Source of the DNA: Paracyclopina nana
Lineage: Eukaryota > Arthropoda > Copepoda > Cyclopoida > Cyclopettidae
NCBI GenBank assembly: GCA_019096065.1
Contig: JAGUCH010000002.1
Span: 15,884,501-15,948,500 of the forward strand
DNA length: 64,000 nucleotides
Reading direction: 5' to 3'
The notes under the pieces were generated by a model that did not search any database, was not told the origin of the DNA, and saw nothing but the letters and a program-made list of their open reading frames with translations. The position numbers and the translations under genes are program-made. Every line of letters begins with the position of its first letter. Position 1 is the stretch's first letter. Positions 23,453 through 34,615 of the stretch are shown in pieces.

Positions 23453-26045
23453 GGGCATGTCTAAATAAGGCAAACAAGGGCAAACAAGGGCAAACAAGGG
23501 CAAACAAGGGCAAACAAGGGCAAACAGGGGCAAACAAAATAAAAATGCATCACAAACAAAGGCAAACAAGGGCAAACAAAGGCAAACAGAGGCAAACAAA
23601 ATAATCATGCATTGGTAACGAGGGCAAACCAAATAAAAATGCATTGCACACAAGGACAAACATAGGCAAACAAAGTAAGACCCAAAGTGAGGCTCAAAGT
23701 AAGGCCAAGTAATGTGAATCTTCTTATTTCAATCCATTCAGAGTTTGTTTGCACTATTTCCTTCATTGTGCAGCAATGTTAGAATAATTAAGGCTTTTAT
23801 TTCTTCCTTTTTGGCTTTGAATCATGAGAATGAAATCAGAGAGGACCAATCAAGTCACCTTAGGGCAAATGCAGCTTGCAGAAAGTTTGTTTGCCCCATA
23901 ATCGACTTTTCACTTTTGCGCGTAAAAAGCGAAAAGTGCAAAAATGCTGCATTATTGAGCAAGTCAACTTTTTCTGGCCTTTTTGGCCTTCCACACCAAG
24001 GTAAGACTCAAGGGCAGTCCCAGTAACATGAAAGAGGTTATTTCCATCCCTTCAGAGGTTGTTTGCGCCTGTTGAAATTTGTTTGCCCTATTTCCTTAAC
24101 TGTAAACTGATGTTATGGGCAAACAAATGATTAGGGCCATTATTTCGGCCTTTTTGGCCTTGAATCATGAGAATGAAATCAGAGAGGACCAATCAAGTCA
24201 CTTTAGGGCAAATGCAGCTTGCTGAAGGTTTGTTTGCCCCATAATCGACTTTTCACTTTTGCGTGTAAAAAGCGAAAAGTGCAAAAATGCTGCAATATTG
24301 AGCAAGTCAACTTTTTCTGGCCTTTTTGGCCTTCCACACCAAGGTAAGACTCAAGGGAAGTCCCAGTAACATGAAAGAGGTTATTTCCATCCCTTCAGAG
24401 GTTGTTTGCGCCTGTTGAAATTTGTTTGCCCTATTTCCTTCACTGTAAACTGCTGTTATGGGCTAACAAATGATTAGGGCCTTTATTTCGGCCTTTTTGG
24501 CCTTGAATCATGAGAATGAAATCAGAGAGGACCAATCAAGTCACTTTAGGGCAAATGCAGCTTGCTGAAGGTTTGTTTGCCCCATAATCGACTTTTCACT
24601 TTTGCGCGTAAAAAGCGAAAAGTGCAAAAATGCTACAATATTGAGCAAGTCAACTTTTTCTGGCCTTTTTGGCCTCCCACACCAAGGTAAGACTCAAGGG
24701 AAGTCCCAGTAACATGAACCAGGTTATTTCCATCCCTTCAGAGGTTGTTTGCCCCTATTGGAATTTGTTTGCCCAATTTCTTTCACAGTGTTGTACTGTT
24801 ATGGGCAAACAAATTATCTATATTTTTATTTTTTTTTATTAGGGCCATTATTTTGGCCTTGTTGGCCTTGAATAATGTAATTCTCAATGTAAGACCTTTA
24901 GAGACCTTTAAAAAGGCTTAAGTAAAAGCATAAATGATTTGTTTGCCCCTAACAGGAAATTGGGCAAACAAATTCTAATAATGGCAAACAGCCTCTGATG
25001 GAACGGAAATAAGCTGACTCATGTTACTGGGACTTCCCTAGAGTCTTACCTTGGTGTGGAAGGCCAAAAAGGCCAGAAAAAGTTGACTTGCTCAATATTG
25101 TAGCATTTTTGCACTTTTCGCTTTTTACGCGTAAAAGCGAAAAGTCGATTATTGGGCAAACAAACCTTCAGCAAGCTGCATTTGCCCTAACGTGACTTGA
25201 TTGGTCCTCTCTTATTTCATTCTCATTGCTCAAGGCCAAAATGGCCATGATAAAAATATAGATAATTTGTTTGCCCATAACAGTACTACACTGTGAAAGA
25301 AATAGGGCAAACAAATTCCAATAGGGGCAAACAACCTCTGAAGGGATGGAAATAACATGGTTCATGTTACTAGGCCTTACTTTGAGCCTTACCTTGGTGT
25401 GGAAGGCCAAAAAGGCCAGAAAAAGTTCACTTGCTCAATATTGCAACAGTTTTGCACTTTTCGCTTTTTGCGCACAAAAGCGCAAAGTCAATTTTGGGCC
25501 AAACAAACTTTCAAGATGCTTCATTGGTCTTTTGTCATGTCATTTACATTATTCAAGGCCAAAAAGGCCATGATAAAAGAATAGATAATTTGTTTGCCCA
25601 TAACATTACTGCACCGTGAAAGAAATAGGGCAAACAAATTCCAATAGGGGCAAAAAAACTCTGAAGTGATTGAAATTAGCTGATTCATGTTACTAGGCCT
25701 TACTTTGAGCCTTACCTTGGTGTGGAAGGCCAAAAAGGCTAGGAAAAGTTCACTTGCTCATTATTGCAGCAGGTTTGTACTTTTCGCTTTTAACGCGTAA
25801 AAGCGGAAAGTCGATTATGGGCCAAACAAACTTTCAGGATGCTTTATTGGCCCAAAACTGACTTTATTGGTCTTCTGTCATGTCATTCACATTTTTCAAG
25901 GCCAAAAAGGCATAATAAAGACCTAAATAATTTGTTTGCCTTTGTTTGCCCTTGTTTGCCTCTGTTTGCCTCTGTTTGCCCTTGTTTGCCTAGTTTGCCT
26001 TGTTTGCTGTGGTTTGCCTTTGTTTGCCCTATTTAGACACTACCC
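23453..26045. mobile_element. Foldback transposon, copy 1 (about 2.6 kb)
   Basis: The termini GGGCATGTCTAAATAAGGC and (reverse complement of the right end) GGGTAGTGTCTAAATAGGGC are inverted. The element interrupts retrotransposon sequence between duplicated CCCTACCCAC (23443-23452 and 26043-26052); because the element itself ends in CCC, the duplication is 7-10 bp. Next to each end are runs of the 10-mer GCAAACAAGG. Then come about 340-bp units (starts near 23690, 24000, 24342, 24685), then inverted copies of the same unit to the right end. A unique spacer lies at about 24800-25060. There is no transposase ORF. Long inverted arms made of tandem subunits define foldback elements (FB, Galileo). 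Confidence 0.8.
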
Positions 26046-26353
26046 TACCCACTTTTGACAAGCTTATTGGACTGCCCCAAAAGAAGGAGATGAAGAACAA
26101 GATGCCTTGCCGCAAGTTGTAAAAACGATGCATTTGATCACCGCTGCTATGGCAATGACCATATTCCATGTCCTTATGCTCGTTTTGGAGAATAATTTTG
26201 CTTAATTGGCTCCCTTCAACTTTCATTGACATGATGGTCTCTTTCGAGGTCTACAATGGGTTTGGAGGCAAGGCGTCCATCATCACTTTCAAATTGGCGT
26301 TTGATGCAAGCCACTGCTGAGGGCGAGCTGTAAGTTAGGCCTCGTGGCCTAAC

Positions 26354-26364
26354 TTGGGGGAGGA
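26354..26364 (+). promoter_or_regulatory. Polypurine tract of the LTR element
   Basis: TTGGGGGAGGA lies directly before the 3' LTR (TGTTGGAA). This is the usual site for plus-strand DNA priming in Copia-type elements. Confidence 0.65.
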
Positions 26365-26613
26365 TGTTGGAACCCCGTTTCAATGTACCTTGTATTCTCA
26401 ACAGTACATTCTCTTGTTCATTACTGAGTTTAGCGCAAGTTTCAGCTTATTATCTCAATTTAAAGCTTCAGTTAAGAAACCGATACCGAACGAACAAGTT
26501 GTACTTTTTATATATCTTTTATTTGATCATTTATCTTTTTGTATGAAGCTACAAAGTCGGTAGAACTATGAAGCTTCCATCGCAGAGGCCGCGGTAGTCG
26601 TCCTCTCGAAACA
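26365..26613 (+). repeat. 3' LTR, main part (249 bp)
   Basis: A full-length LTR matching 21785-22025, ending TCGAAACA at 26613. It is followed not by the target duplication but by TC and 21 T residues, the reversed A-tail of the inserted mRNA copy. Confidence 0.85.
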
Positions 26614-28371
26614 TCTTTTTTTTTTTTTTTTTTTTTACAAGAATTTTAGCCTGCTTTAACCTTACATACTAATAGTTACATAAGCCCTAGACTGAGGTAT
26701 CATCTTTATTTCACATCTTCTTCATGTTAATACTGATATTAATCACAGCTACAAAGATCACATATACCTACTAAATGTTCCCTACTGTCGCAGATTAGGC
26801 GGCACTGGCATGCAATGTAATAATCTGCCAGACGGACGCTCTGCTTGTTGATTCATCACATAGAATTTGTAATTTGTTGTCAGTCAGTTGTTTGGGCTAA
26901 GTGGAACACACTTAGAGTTCCCTCTCTGCAGCGTCGGGGGCATCATCGTCGTCAGCTTCCTCCGACTCAAAGGCGGCAATTGCCTCTGCATACGCAGAGT
27001 GCATGGTGGCATTGTCCGCTCCTAGGACCTGCCTGAAGGCAACCCAGACCTCTTCGGCCACGAGGCCAGATGATCCAGCAGAGGAAAGGAACTTCCTGGT
27101 TCTTCCTCCAAGGGTAACCCTGACGCCTCTGACCGATTGGCAGACAAGGTCGAAATCGGCGTCATAACCATCCTTGTTTTTATAGACATATTCAGTCTGC
27201 CTCTGCATAATCTTTGTGATGTGAGGGCTCTTCGCAAGGGTGGTTTTGCCAAGCCTGGCCACGATCATGCTCCCCATAAGAGCGATGTGGGGACCAACAT
27301 CGATGATCCTTCGTTCGCTTCCAGTGAGGAAGGCTGCCCCAACATGGTAGTAGGCTCTCAAATCCTGCGCACCTTGGCCCCTGATGGCTTTAACTTGAGC
27401 CACGAGGTCCTTGAGGCTTGCAAGTTCCGGGTAGAGGAACATGAGCCTATCATTTGCGAGCTTCTCCGCAGCTGCCATGACAACTGCAGCTGGGGCCATG
27501 CCCGCTGGGAATCCAGTTGCCCTGAGGCGGACATCCTCTGCCATCACTATTGCAGGAGCGATGGGATTGACCACATTCACCTGCCTGAGGTTCTGGATGC
27601 CCAGGATCCTTGGGCAACTGATGGTACACGCCCATTTCCCGATGATATGGATGGCCTTCACCTGGGCGGCCGGGTTTTGCTGCTCCCAGAGAGACAGCGC
27701 ATTGGCAACTTTGGCAATGTAGCCCACCAGCATACTGAAGCTTTGTCCAGTGTGGTGGTTCACTGCGAAGAAATTCACCTTAGTGCCCATGAGCACAGTG
27801 AGAGCCCTCACCTGCTCATCCTTGGTGATCCACTCGCCCATGCGTCCCATGTTGTTATCCATCCTGTCCACATAGTCGTTTGGATAGGCGTCCTGGACAG
27901 CGAGCCAGCCACTAGTCGGGGTGAGATCAGCACCCTCGGTGGCGATTAATCCATATCGAACAGCCGCAACTGCTGCATTAACCATGATTTTCTGATAAGA
28001 AATCATGTTTGGGCAGACTCGCTGGCTGATCTGATAAGCCCTGGCGGCAGCGCACTTTGCCATGTTCTCGACATGGGTTGCCGTAACGCCGCCTGGGGGC
28101 CTCAAATCGCTGGTACTAAATTGAAGCATATCTACTTCATCGATGCCAGCCTCACTGGCATGGGCGATGCCGAACCCGACTTCGCCGTTGATCGCAGGCA
28201 AAATCAATTGGCTGATTGGAGTTGCCGCCATTTTGTGATGGAGGATTTAGCAGCACGTGAATATCAAATCGAACCGAGATCTGACGCAAACAAAAACGTC
28301 GTCTTAAAACTTTTTAAACAGTTGTGCTCCCGAGACTGCTTCGTACAAACTGTTAAGGACGTTTGTTCACG
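26614..28371 (-). mobile_element. Retro-copied A-tailed mRNA inserted in the 3' LTR
   Basis: Read on the minus strand, the insert has about 140 bp of leader (28371-28232), a 439-codon ORF, about 275 bp of 3' UTR and a 21-residue A-tail (26636-26616), then the bases GA. It is intronless and bounded by a 47-bp perfect direct repeat (26567-26613 and 28372-28418) that is the LTR end. These are marks of reverse transcription of a polyadenylated mRNA. Confidence 0.85.
26912..28231 (-). CDS. Endogenous nucleoprotein-like ORF from a negative-strand RNA virus (tentative)
   Basis: An intact 439-codon ORF in antisense to the host retrotransposon. The protein is Ala-rich and mainly helical, with no signal peptide or membrane segment. 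A central block of conserved aspect (about 105-330) is followed by an acidic C-terminus with a run of Asp (EEADDDD). Size, composition and a monocistronic, A-tailed, intronless mRNA origin fit the nucleoprotein genes of arthropod mononega- or jingchuviruses, which are the viral genes most often captured in arthropod genomes. I recognise the general type, not a family, and cannot exclude another captured cellular or viral mRNA. The ORF has no stop or frameshift, unlike the retrotransposon around it. Confidence 0.55.
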   Translation of the reverse strand: MAATPISQLILPAINGEVGFGIAHASEAGIDEVDMLQFSTSDLRPPGGVTATHVENMAKCAAARAYQISQRVCPNMISYQKIMVNAAVAAVRYGLIATEGADLTPTSGWLAVQDAYPNDYVDRMDNNMGRMGEWITKDEQVRALTVLMGTKVNFFAVNHHTGQSFSMLVGYIAKVANALSLWEQQNPAAQVKAIHIIGKWACTISCPRILGIQNLRQVNVVNPIAPAIVMAEDVRLRATGFPAGMAPAAVVMAAAEKLANDRLMFLYPELASLKDLVAQVKAIRGQGAQDLRAYYHVGAAFLTGSERRIIDVGPHIALMGSMIVARLGKTTLAKSPHITKIMQRQTEYVYKNKDGYDADFDLVCQSVRGVRVTLGGRTRKFLSSAGSSGLVAEEVWVAFRQVLGADNATMHSAYAEAIAAFESEEADDDDAPDAAEREL

Positions 28372-28418
28372 TATGAAGCTTCCATCGCAGAGGCCGCGGT
28401 AGTCGTCCTCTCGAAACA
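28372..28418 (+). repeat. Third copy of the LTR end (47 bp)
   Basis: Identical over 47 bp to 26567-26613, and followed directly by the GGATT target duplication. This is the true right end of the integrated element. Confidence 0.9.
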
Positions 28419-28423
28419 GGATT

Positions 28424-29006
28424 GAGATATTTGCTAGACTCGAGCGCCTCCGCTTAGAGTTGGAGTTGGCCCTGGCTTTAGTTGCAGTCCCATGGGTTCT
28501 GGAGATTAAAATGCCCTTGTTCACTCAAAAAATCCCCAAAATTGAAGCAGCATCAATTTCGAGGGGCAATTTTACTAATTTGCACTAATTCCCTGAAAGT
28601 ACATGTTGTGCATAGTGGAATGGTATTAGGCATAAAAAATGCTTTCCTTAGGGTAACTTTTTGCCCACTAATATTTGGTCAACTTTTGGTTCAGAGACTC
28701 AGATAACAACAACATGCCTGCAGCAAAAAAGGCCTATGTGACTCTTAGCTATGAGAAAAATGCTGTGGGAGTGGGACTACATTCAGTGTGACAGCAACCT
28801 ATGAGCCAAATACTTGTGGCCGTTTTGGACCAGAGCCTAAAAATGGGTTGATAACTCTGCTACTAGTGCTACAGTCTGGCAGCTCTGGAAAACGTAAACA
28901 ACAAGCTTGAATCTTTGTTCATTTTCTTGTTATTTTTTTCATTCACGTGGCAAAAGGGGAAAGTAGTGAGGGGAGTGACATCTGCTTTTCGTGCCCGTTT
29001 TCAAGG
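28424..29006. other. Intergenic, upstream of INIP
   Basis: About 580 bp between the retrotransposon and the INIP start. It must hold the INIP promoter and 5' UTR; an in-frame upstream ATG exists at 28947. GTTGATAACTCTGC at about 28850 also occurs at 19450 and may be a fragment of that repeat. Nothing else seen. Confidence 0.4.
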
Positions 29007-29985
<979 letters not shown>

Positions 29986-30528
29986 GGATAAAAATACACG
30001 ATGACCCTTTCAAACTTGGCAACAGTTTATTTAGGTTCAGTCGGTCGCGCCTTATTCAAACAGTCTATGAGTTTTTCGTGCAAAATTAGTCTGTAGCTAG
30101 GCGGAGAAGCACAGAAAAATGCATGCACGTAAAGACCTGCGTTATGAGTCAACGTCGAAGCGGGAGCAAGTTGCAGTTAGAAGCGGTACGAAGCAGAATT
30201 GGATCACGCCATAAAACAGCTGACTTTTTCGTGCACGAGCTGGCTTGTCTGAGGCCGTGTACAGACCGCATTTATTTTGTTCTGTCAGTTAGCTCAACAA
30301 AATAATTCATTCTTGCAAGCAATAAGGTCTTTGTTTATCTTTGATTGTGCACGCGCCCATTTGACGACAAATTGGATGGTTTTATAACTGTGCATTTGCA
30401 GTACATATTTTGCCAAGTAGATCGACTTGGTTTCCCGGAAGCTCAATATTTATTGTCAAAACAAAGAAGTGAAACTCGGAGGAAAATTGATACTCTGAAA
30501 AACCATGGATTGACACCACCCGTTAATC
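29986..30528. other. Intergenic, METTL5 to LETM1
   Basis: 543 bp holding the METTL5 3' UTR and LETM1 upstream sequence. No exon or repeat recognised. Confidence 0.4.
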
Positions 30529-33500
30529 ATGTTAAGCTCGATGATTCGGTCTGCCGGGGTTCATCGCCAATTCCGCAAGTCCTCCAACATTTCATACTCT
30601 GTATGGAGGTCGGTGCGAAGAGGCGAACTCCAGCAGACCTCGGCAGATCGGCAAAAGGATGGTGACATTCATCGCGTTTTCATCAACTTCCATTGTGGCC
30701 CCCAAGTCGATGTTTGCCGCGTTCAAGCCCGATTCTTGTCGACAACGACATTTCGGACGAAGGAGCCATCGTCTAAGGTTGAGGAAACGGTGGAGCGCCT
30801 CAAGGGCAAGATAGTCGAAAAGCCTGTCAACTCGCCTTCCACCGAAGTGGCCAAGGCTGCGGAGCCGAAGAAAAGCCTGTGGGTACGCGTCAAAGATGAG
30901 GTGATGCACTATTACAGCGGCTTCAAACTGCTCTATTTGGACGTCAAAGTCTCGTCAAAAATAGTGTGGAAGATCCTGCGCGGCAAAACTTTGACGCGAC
31001 GTGAGAGCAGGCAGCTCGTAAGGACGACCTCGGTAAGCATTCTGCATGAGTGTGGGTCTAAACTCATTTAACGCTCCATGATGTTTTTAGGACCTTTTTC
31101 GCTTGGTCCCGTTCTCCATCTTCATAATTGTCCCCTTCATGGAGCTGCTTTTGCCCGTCGCATTGAAGCTGTTCCCAGGGATGTTGCCCTCCACATTCAC
31201 CACTCGATCACAGAGGGAGGACAAGCTCAAGAAAGCGGTCGTTGCCAAGCTCGAGTACACTCGGTTCCTTCAGAAAACTTTGGATGAAATGGGCCCCAAG
31301 GGATCCGGCAGATCCTCTCAATCTGCTCGAGATTTTGTCCAATTCTACCATGAGCTGAAGAAGACCAACGAGGATCGAGCAAAGCTGCTTGACAACGACA
31401 AGATCATGAAGTTTGCACAAGCCTTCGAGGATCACATCACTCTGGACAACATGGACCGTAACCAGCTGAGTGCCATTTGCAGGCTCTTGAATCTGACCCC
31501 GATTGGAACTAGTACTTTTCTGAGGCTGCAAATTGACATGAGGCTCAGGCATTTGAAGTCAGACGACCGACTTATCAACAAGGAAGGGATGGATAGGATG
31601 TCGCATGCAGAGCTCCAGACAGCCAACCAGGAAAGAGGAATGCCTGCCTTTGGTCTCTCCGAAAGCCGTCTCAAGGCTCAACTTGGCGAATGGATTGATT
31701 TGTCGCTCAACTACAAAGTGCCACCATCTCTTTTGCTCTTGTCAAGGTAATTATTTTTCTTTTACACTTTAAAAACTAGAAAAAAACGTGAATCGTTCCC
31801 ATTTAATTTTTTTTGTTTCTCACAAGATTTAAGGTTCCTCAATTTTATTAATATTGTGCTCATTTGCAAGGTTTAGAATTTTTAATTGGTACCGCATCTC
31901 CTAATAATCATCGAATCAGATAAAATGAGTTTCAAAGCAAAAATCACTTTCTCTAGAGGGAGTGATTTAAAAAAAATTTTCTCGCCAAACTGTTGATGTT
32001 AAAACGGTATTACGAAAGCTCTATAAAAGCCTAAATATCTAAGGAAGAAAGAAGTAAGGACTTGGTTTAAAGCTTGCAGGCTTGTCTGTATTTCATCTCG
32101 ATCCAAAGATCCACACTGGGTACATACTAAATACCGCACACAAAAACGCAACGCACACTACTAAATACCGCACAATGCTAAAAAATGCAAATACAGTTGA
32201 GAAACTAAAATTATTCTAATGTACACATAATGAAGACAAATTCTTCTCACTTATTGCTTTACTATGCCAATTGAGTTAGTTTTGACATACCAACTGATTT
32301 TTATTGTTGGAACCAGGCTATAGTAATATTTTTTTTCATTTTTTTCCAAATATCTTCAAGAATTAATTCACTGCCTTATTTTCAAACAAGTATTCACTGT
32401 ATGTGTGGTATTTAGTATTTACCATACACACTTAAAGAAGACACTTGATTACAGCAAAAACAGATTTCGGCGCAAACATTCTTTGAGCTATGAGGATTCA
32501 CACATTTAAAATATTGTTCCCAAATACTTGAAAATGAATAGTTATATTTATTCATAAGGATTGGATCTCAGAGCGCCCTACTCACTTGTGTTTCCTGACT
32601 CTTAGAGAATAATGTGTCTTATCCTGCAGCCAGTTCCATCAGTTCCTTAATATAAGCCCGGACTTTAAAGCAGTGTGCGGTATTTAGTAGTGTGCGTTGC
32701 GTTACGTTTGTGTGCGGCATTTAATATATATGCAGCCCTCTCCGTTCCGCGAATTTTTCTGATGGCGTGCTTTTTGTGAAAGTAATGTTGTAATGTAACA
32801 TCACCTTTTGGCCTTTTGCTGCTTCCCTTCTGAGAATTCGACTGTAAGCTTTGAAAAAACTTTAGGCCAAAAAATAACGTAAACGCATTTCTTTAATCAA
32901 TTTAATGGGGGGCATAATTTGTCATTTCAATATTTTCCAGGACACTCTACAACATTGATGAGCAAGCACCCACTCAGAAAGTTGCAAGTGCTATTTCAGC
33001 CTTGTCTGAAAAAGCAGCCACTGCAACAAGTGCCACCATAGGCGAACGCGAAGGCAAAATTAGAAACGTTGAGCGTTTGCAGCAAATCAAAGAGGAGCAG
33101 CGTAAAATCGAAGAGGAAGCGAAGGAGAAAGAGAGGCTCGAGAAAATCAAGCAGCAACAACAGCAGAAGGCTGTTGACGATCAAGTTGCTGTGGAAGCGA
33201 AGAAGCTCGTCAAAGAGTCCACAAGCCCAATCACGCGAGCTACAGTTACAGACGTGGGAGAAGTCACGCCTGCTGACGAGATCCTGGTTGACAAGGCTCC
33301 AGTTCTGGTTGACAAGGCTCCCATCATGATGGATAAGGCTCCTGACTCTGGCAAGGCCGAAGTCTTGGAAGAGTCTAAAGCCAGCAACAAAGTGGTTGAC
33401 GCTTCGCCTGTCTCCACTTCAAACTTGAGTGACTTGAAGTCCGCCATCGAAAGTCTCGGCATGTCTCAAACCGAGAAGGAAACTCTGAAGGAGATCAAGA

Positions 33501-34201
33501 AGGAGCTCAAGGATTACGACGAGGACTTGAGGGAGTTGGATGAAATCAAGAGTACAGTTGAACGCCTGGACTTGCACGAGTCCAGAGCGGCCAAACTGCT
33601 GTTCTCTAGAGTGAACTCGATGCTCAAGAAGGCAGACTCCATCGTGAACACTTTGCAGGAGAAGAAGAGCTTGATTCACCAAGAGATTGAAGCCGCTGGA
33701 GAGGACAACGCTGAGCAGAGTGAGAAAATTGTCACCATTCAAGAGCTCATTGAGGCAGTCACCAAACTTCAAAAGACTCCAAATCAGGCCAAGGTGGACC
33801 AGATCGCTCAGGTACTTCAATCATGATTTATGTCTGTCATTTTATGTTACTTAGCTTGAAAATTTCAGGTCTTGTCCATGATGGATGCTGACGCGGATGG
33901 AGTCATCAAGGTGGACCACGTCCTCAAAGTGATCGAGCTGCTTGGCATGGAGAACACCGAGTTGCCGGCGAAGCAGATCAAGCAGATCATCAAGGTGCTC
34001 TGCGAAGAAGAGAAACAAGAAGTGGAGGACAGCATTGAGGACATTCTGGTCAAGCAGCCCTCAAAGGCCAACCAATCTGCCGAGGTGGACGAAGCCTTTG
34101 AGAAGGACCTCAGAGATCTGGAGGATCTGGCGTCTAAAGAGGAGATTGACAGCAAAACTGCTAATATTAAGAAGGAGAGTAGAAACGGCGAGAAGCACTA
34201 G
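30529..34201 (+). CDS. LETM1: Mitochondrial proton/calcium exchanger LETM1
   Basis: Exons 30529-31032, 31091-31746, 32941-33811 and 33869-34201 encode 787 residues. LETM1 is an inner-membrane protein for K+/H+ or Ca2+/H+ exchange and mitochondrial volume control. The Arg/Ser-rich N-terminus lacking acids (about 1-35) fits a mitochondrial presequence. The transmembrane segment FSIFIIVPFMELLLPVALKL (about 176-195) precedes the LETM1 domain (about 200-390) with ALKLFPGMLPSTF, QLSAICRLLNLTPIGTS and RMSHAELQTANQERGMPAFG. Then come charged coiled coils (about 415-440 and 535-600), and an EF-hand DADADGVIKVDHV near 683-695. An internal repeat of VDKAP units occurs near 500. Intron 2 (31747-32940) holds a 610-bp MITE. 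The N-terminal exon beyond the presequence is the least certain part. Confidence 0.94.
32121..32730. mobile_element. 610-bp MITE in LETM1 intron 2
   Basis: The ends are inverted copies of about 60 bp with core GCAACGCACACTACTAAATA. The submotif TAAATACCGCACAC occurs twice in each arm, and a related palindromic pair (GTGTGGTATTTAGTATTTAC) lies in the centre near 32403-32432. No ORF. Confidence 0.75.
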
Positions 34202-34322
34202 TTATGTCACACTATTGTTATTTAAGAGAATATTATTCCATAATTTGCTTGCTTGTGATCCCAGTCAACAACACGTTAATAAAAAGTGAACATTATTGGT
34301 AATCAATTTTCTGCATTTTATG

Positions 34323-34540
34323 TACAATTAAGGTAAGGAGCTAAACACGAACACTGCTCTAGTCCTAACTTTTGTCCACCTCTTCATCGATCTCACCCAA
34401 GGCTATCACAATATGAAATCCTGGCACACAATTTGCTTCATACCGATAAAGGGCGAGACAGTCGTTTTGTGTGTGTCTTCAAAAATCAAGTTGATCAAAG
34501 CCTTTTTTGTGATTGGTGTAATAACTAACATACGAGAGTT
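34323..34540 (-). pseudogene. LSM8 3' fragment pseudogene
   Basis: A decayed copy of the 3' part of the intact LSM8 gene beside it, offset by about 299 bp. Both copies share AACACTGCTC-AGTCC, TTTGTCCA-CTCTTCATC, ATCTCACCCA and ATCAAGTTGATC. The fragment has internal deletions, lacks the start codon and Sm1 part, and keeps no reading frame. The repeat continues into LSM8 3' flanking DNA (AATTTGCTTGCTTGTGA at 34241 and 34540), so it arose by tandem duplication. Confidence 0.8.
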
Positions 34541-34615
34541 TAATTTGCTTGCTTGTGAACAGCAAAAAGTTAGTGAAAAATGAACAATTTTGGTAATCGA
34601 GTTTTATTTCTGTAT

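Larger units (their letters stand above)
21785..28418 (+). mobile_element. LTR retrotransposon remnant (Copia-style LTRs) hosting two further insertions
   Basis: The ends are TGTTGGAACC... and ...CTCGAAACA, and the element is bracketed by a perfect 5-bp target duplication GGATT at 21780-21784 and 28419-28423. The 5' LTR is 21785-22025 and the 3' LTR starts at 26365 after a purine tract (GGGGGAGGA). A primer-binding-site candidate starts TGGTGCAAGCG at 22028. Without the nested insertions only about 1.75 kb of internal sequence remains, with no intact gag or pol; the part next to the 3' LTR (26045-26364) may be a decayed C-terminal end. The two LTRs differ by roughly 10-15 percent plus indels, so the element is not recent or is a recombinant. 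A foldback element occupies 23453-26045 and a viral mRNA-like insert splits the 3' LTR at 26614-28371. Confidence 0.85.

Noticed and set aside
23402-23659. 85-codon ORF with repeated CLPLFALVCP
   Set aside because: Reads through the GCAAACAAGG 10-mer run of the foldback element.
27137-27949. 270-codon plus-strand ORF
   Set aside because: Antisense shadow of the nucleoprotein-like ORF; composition fits a mirror frame, no recognisable domain.
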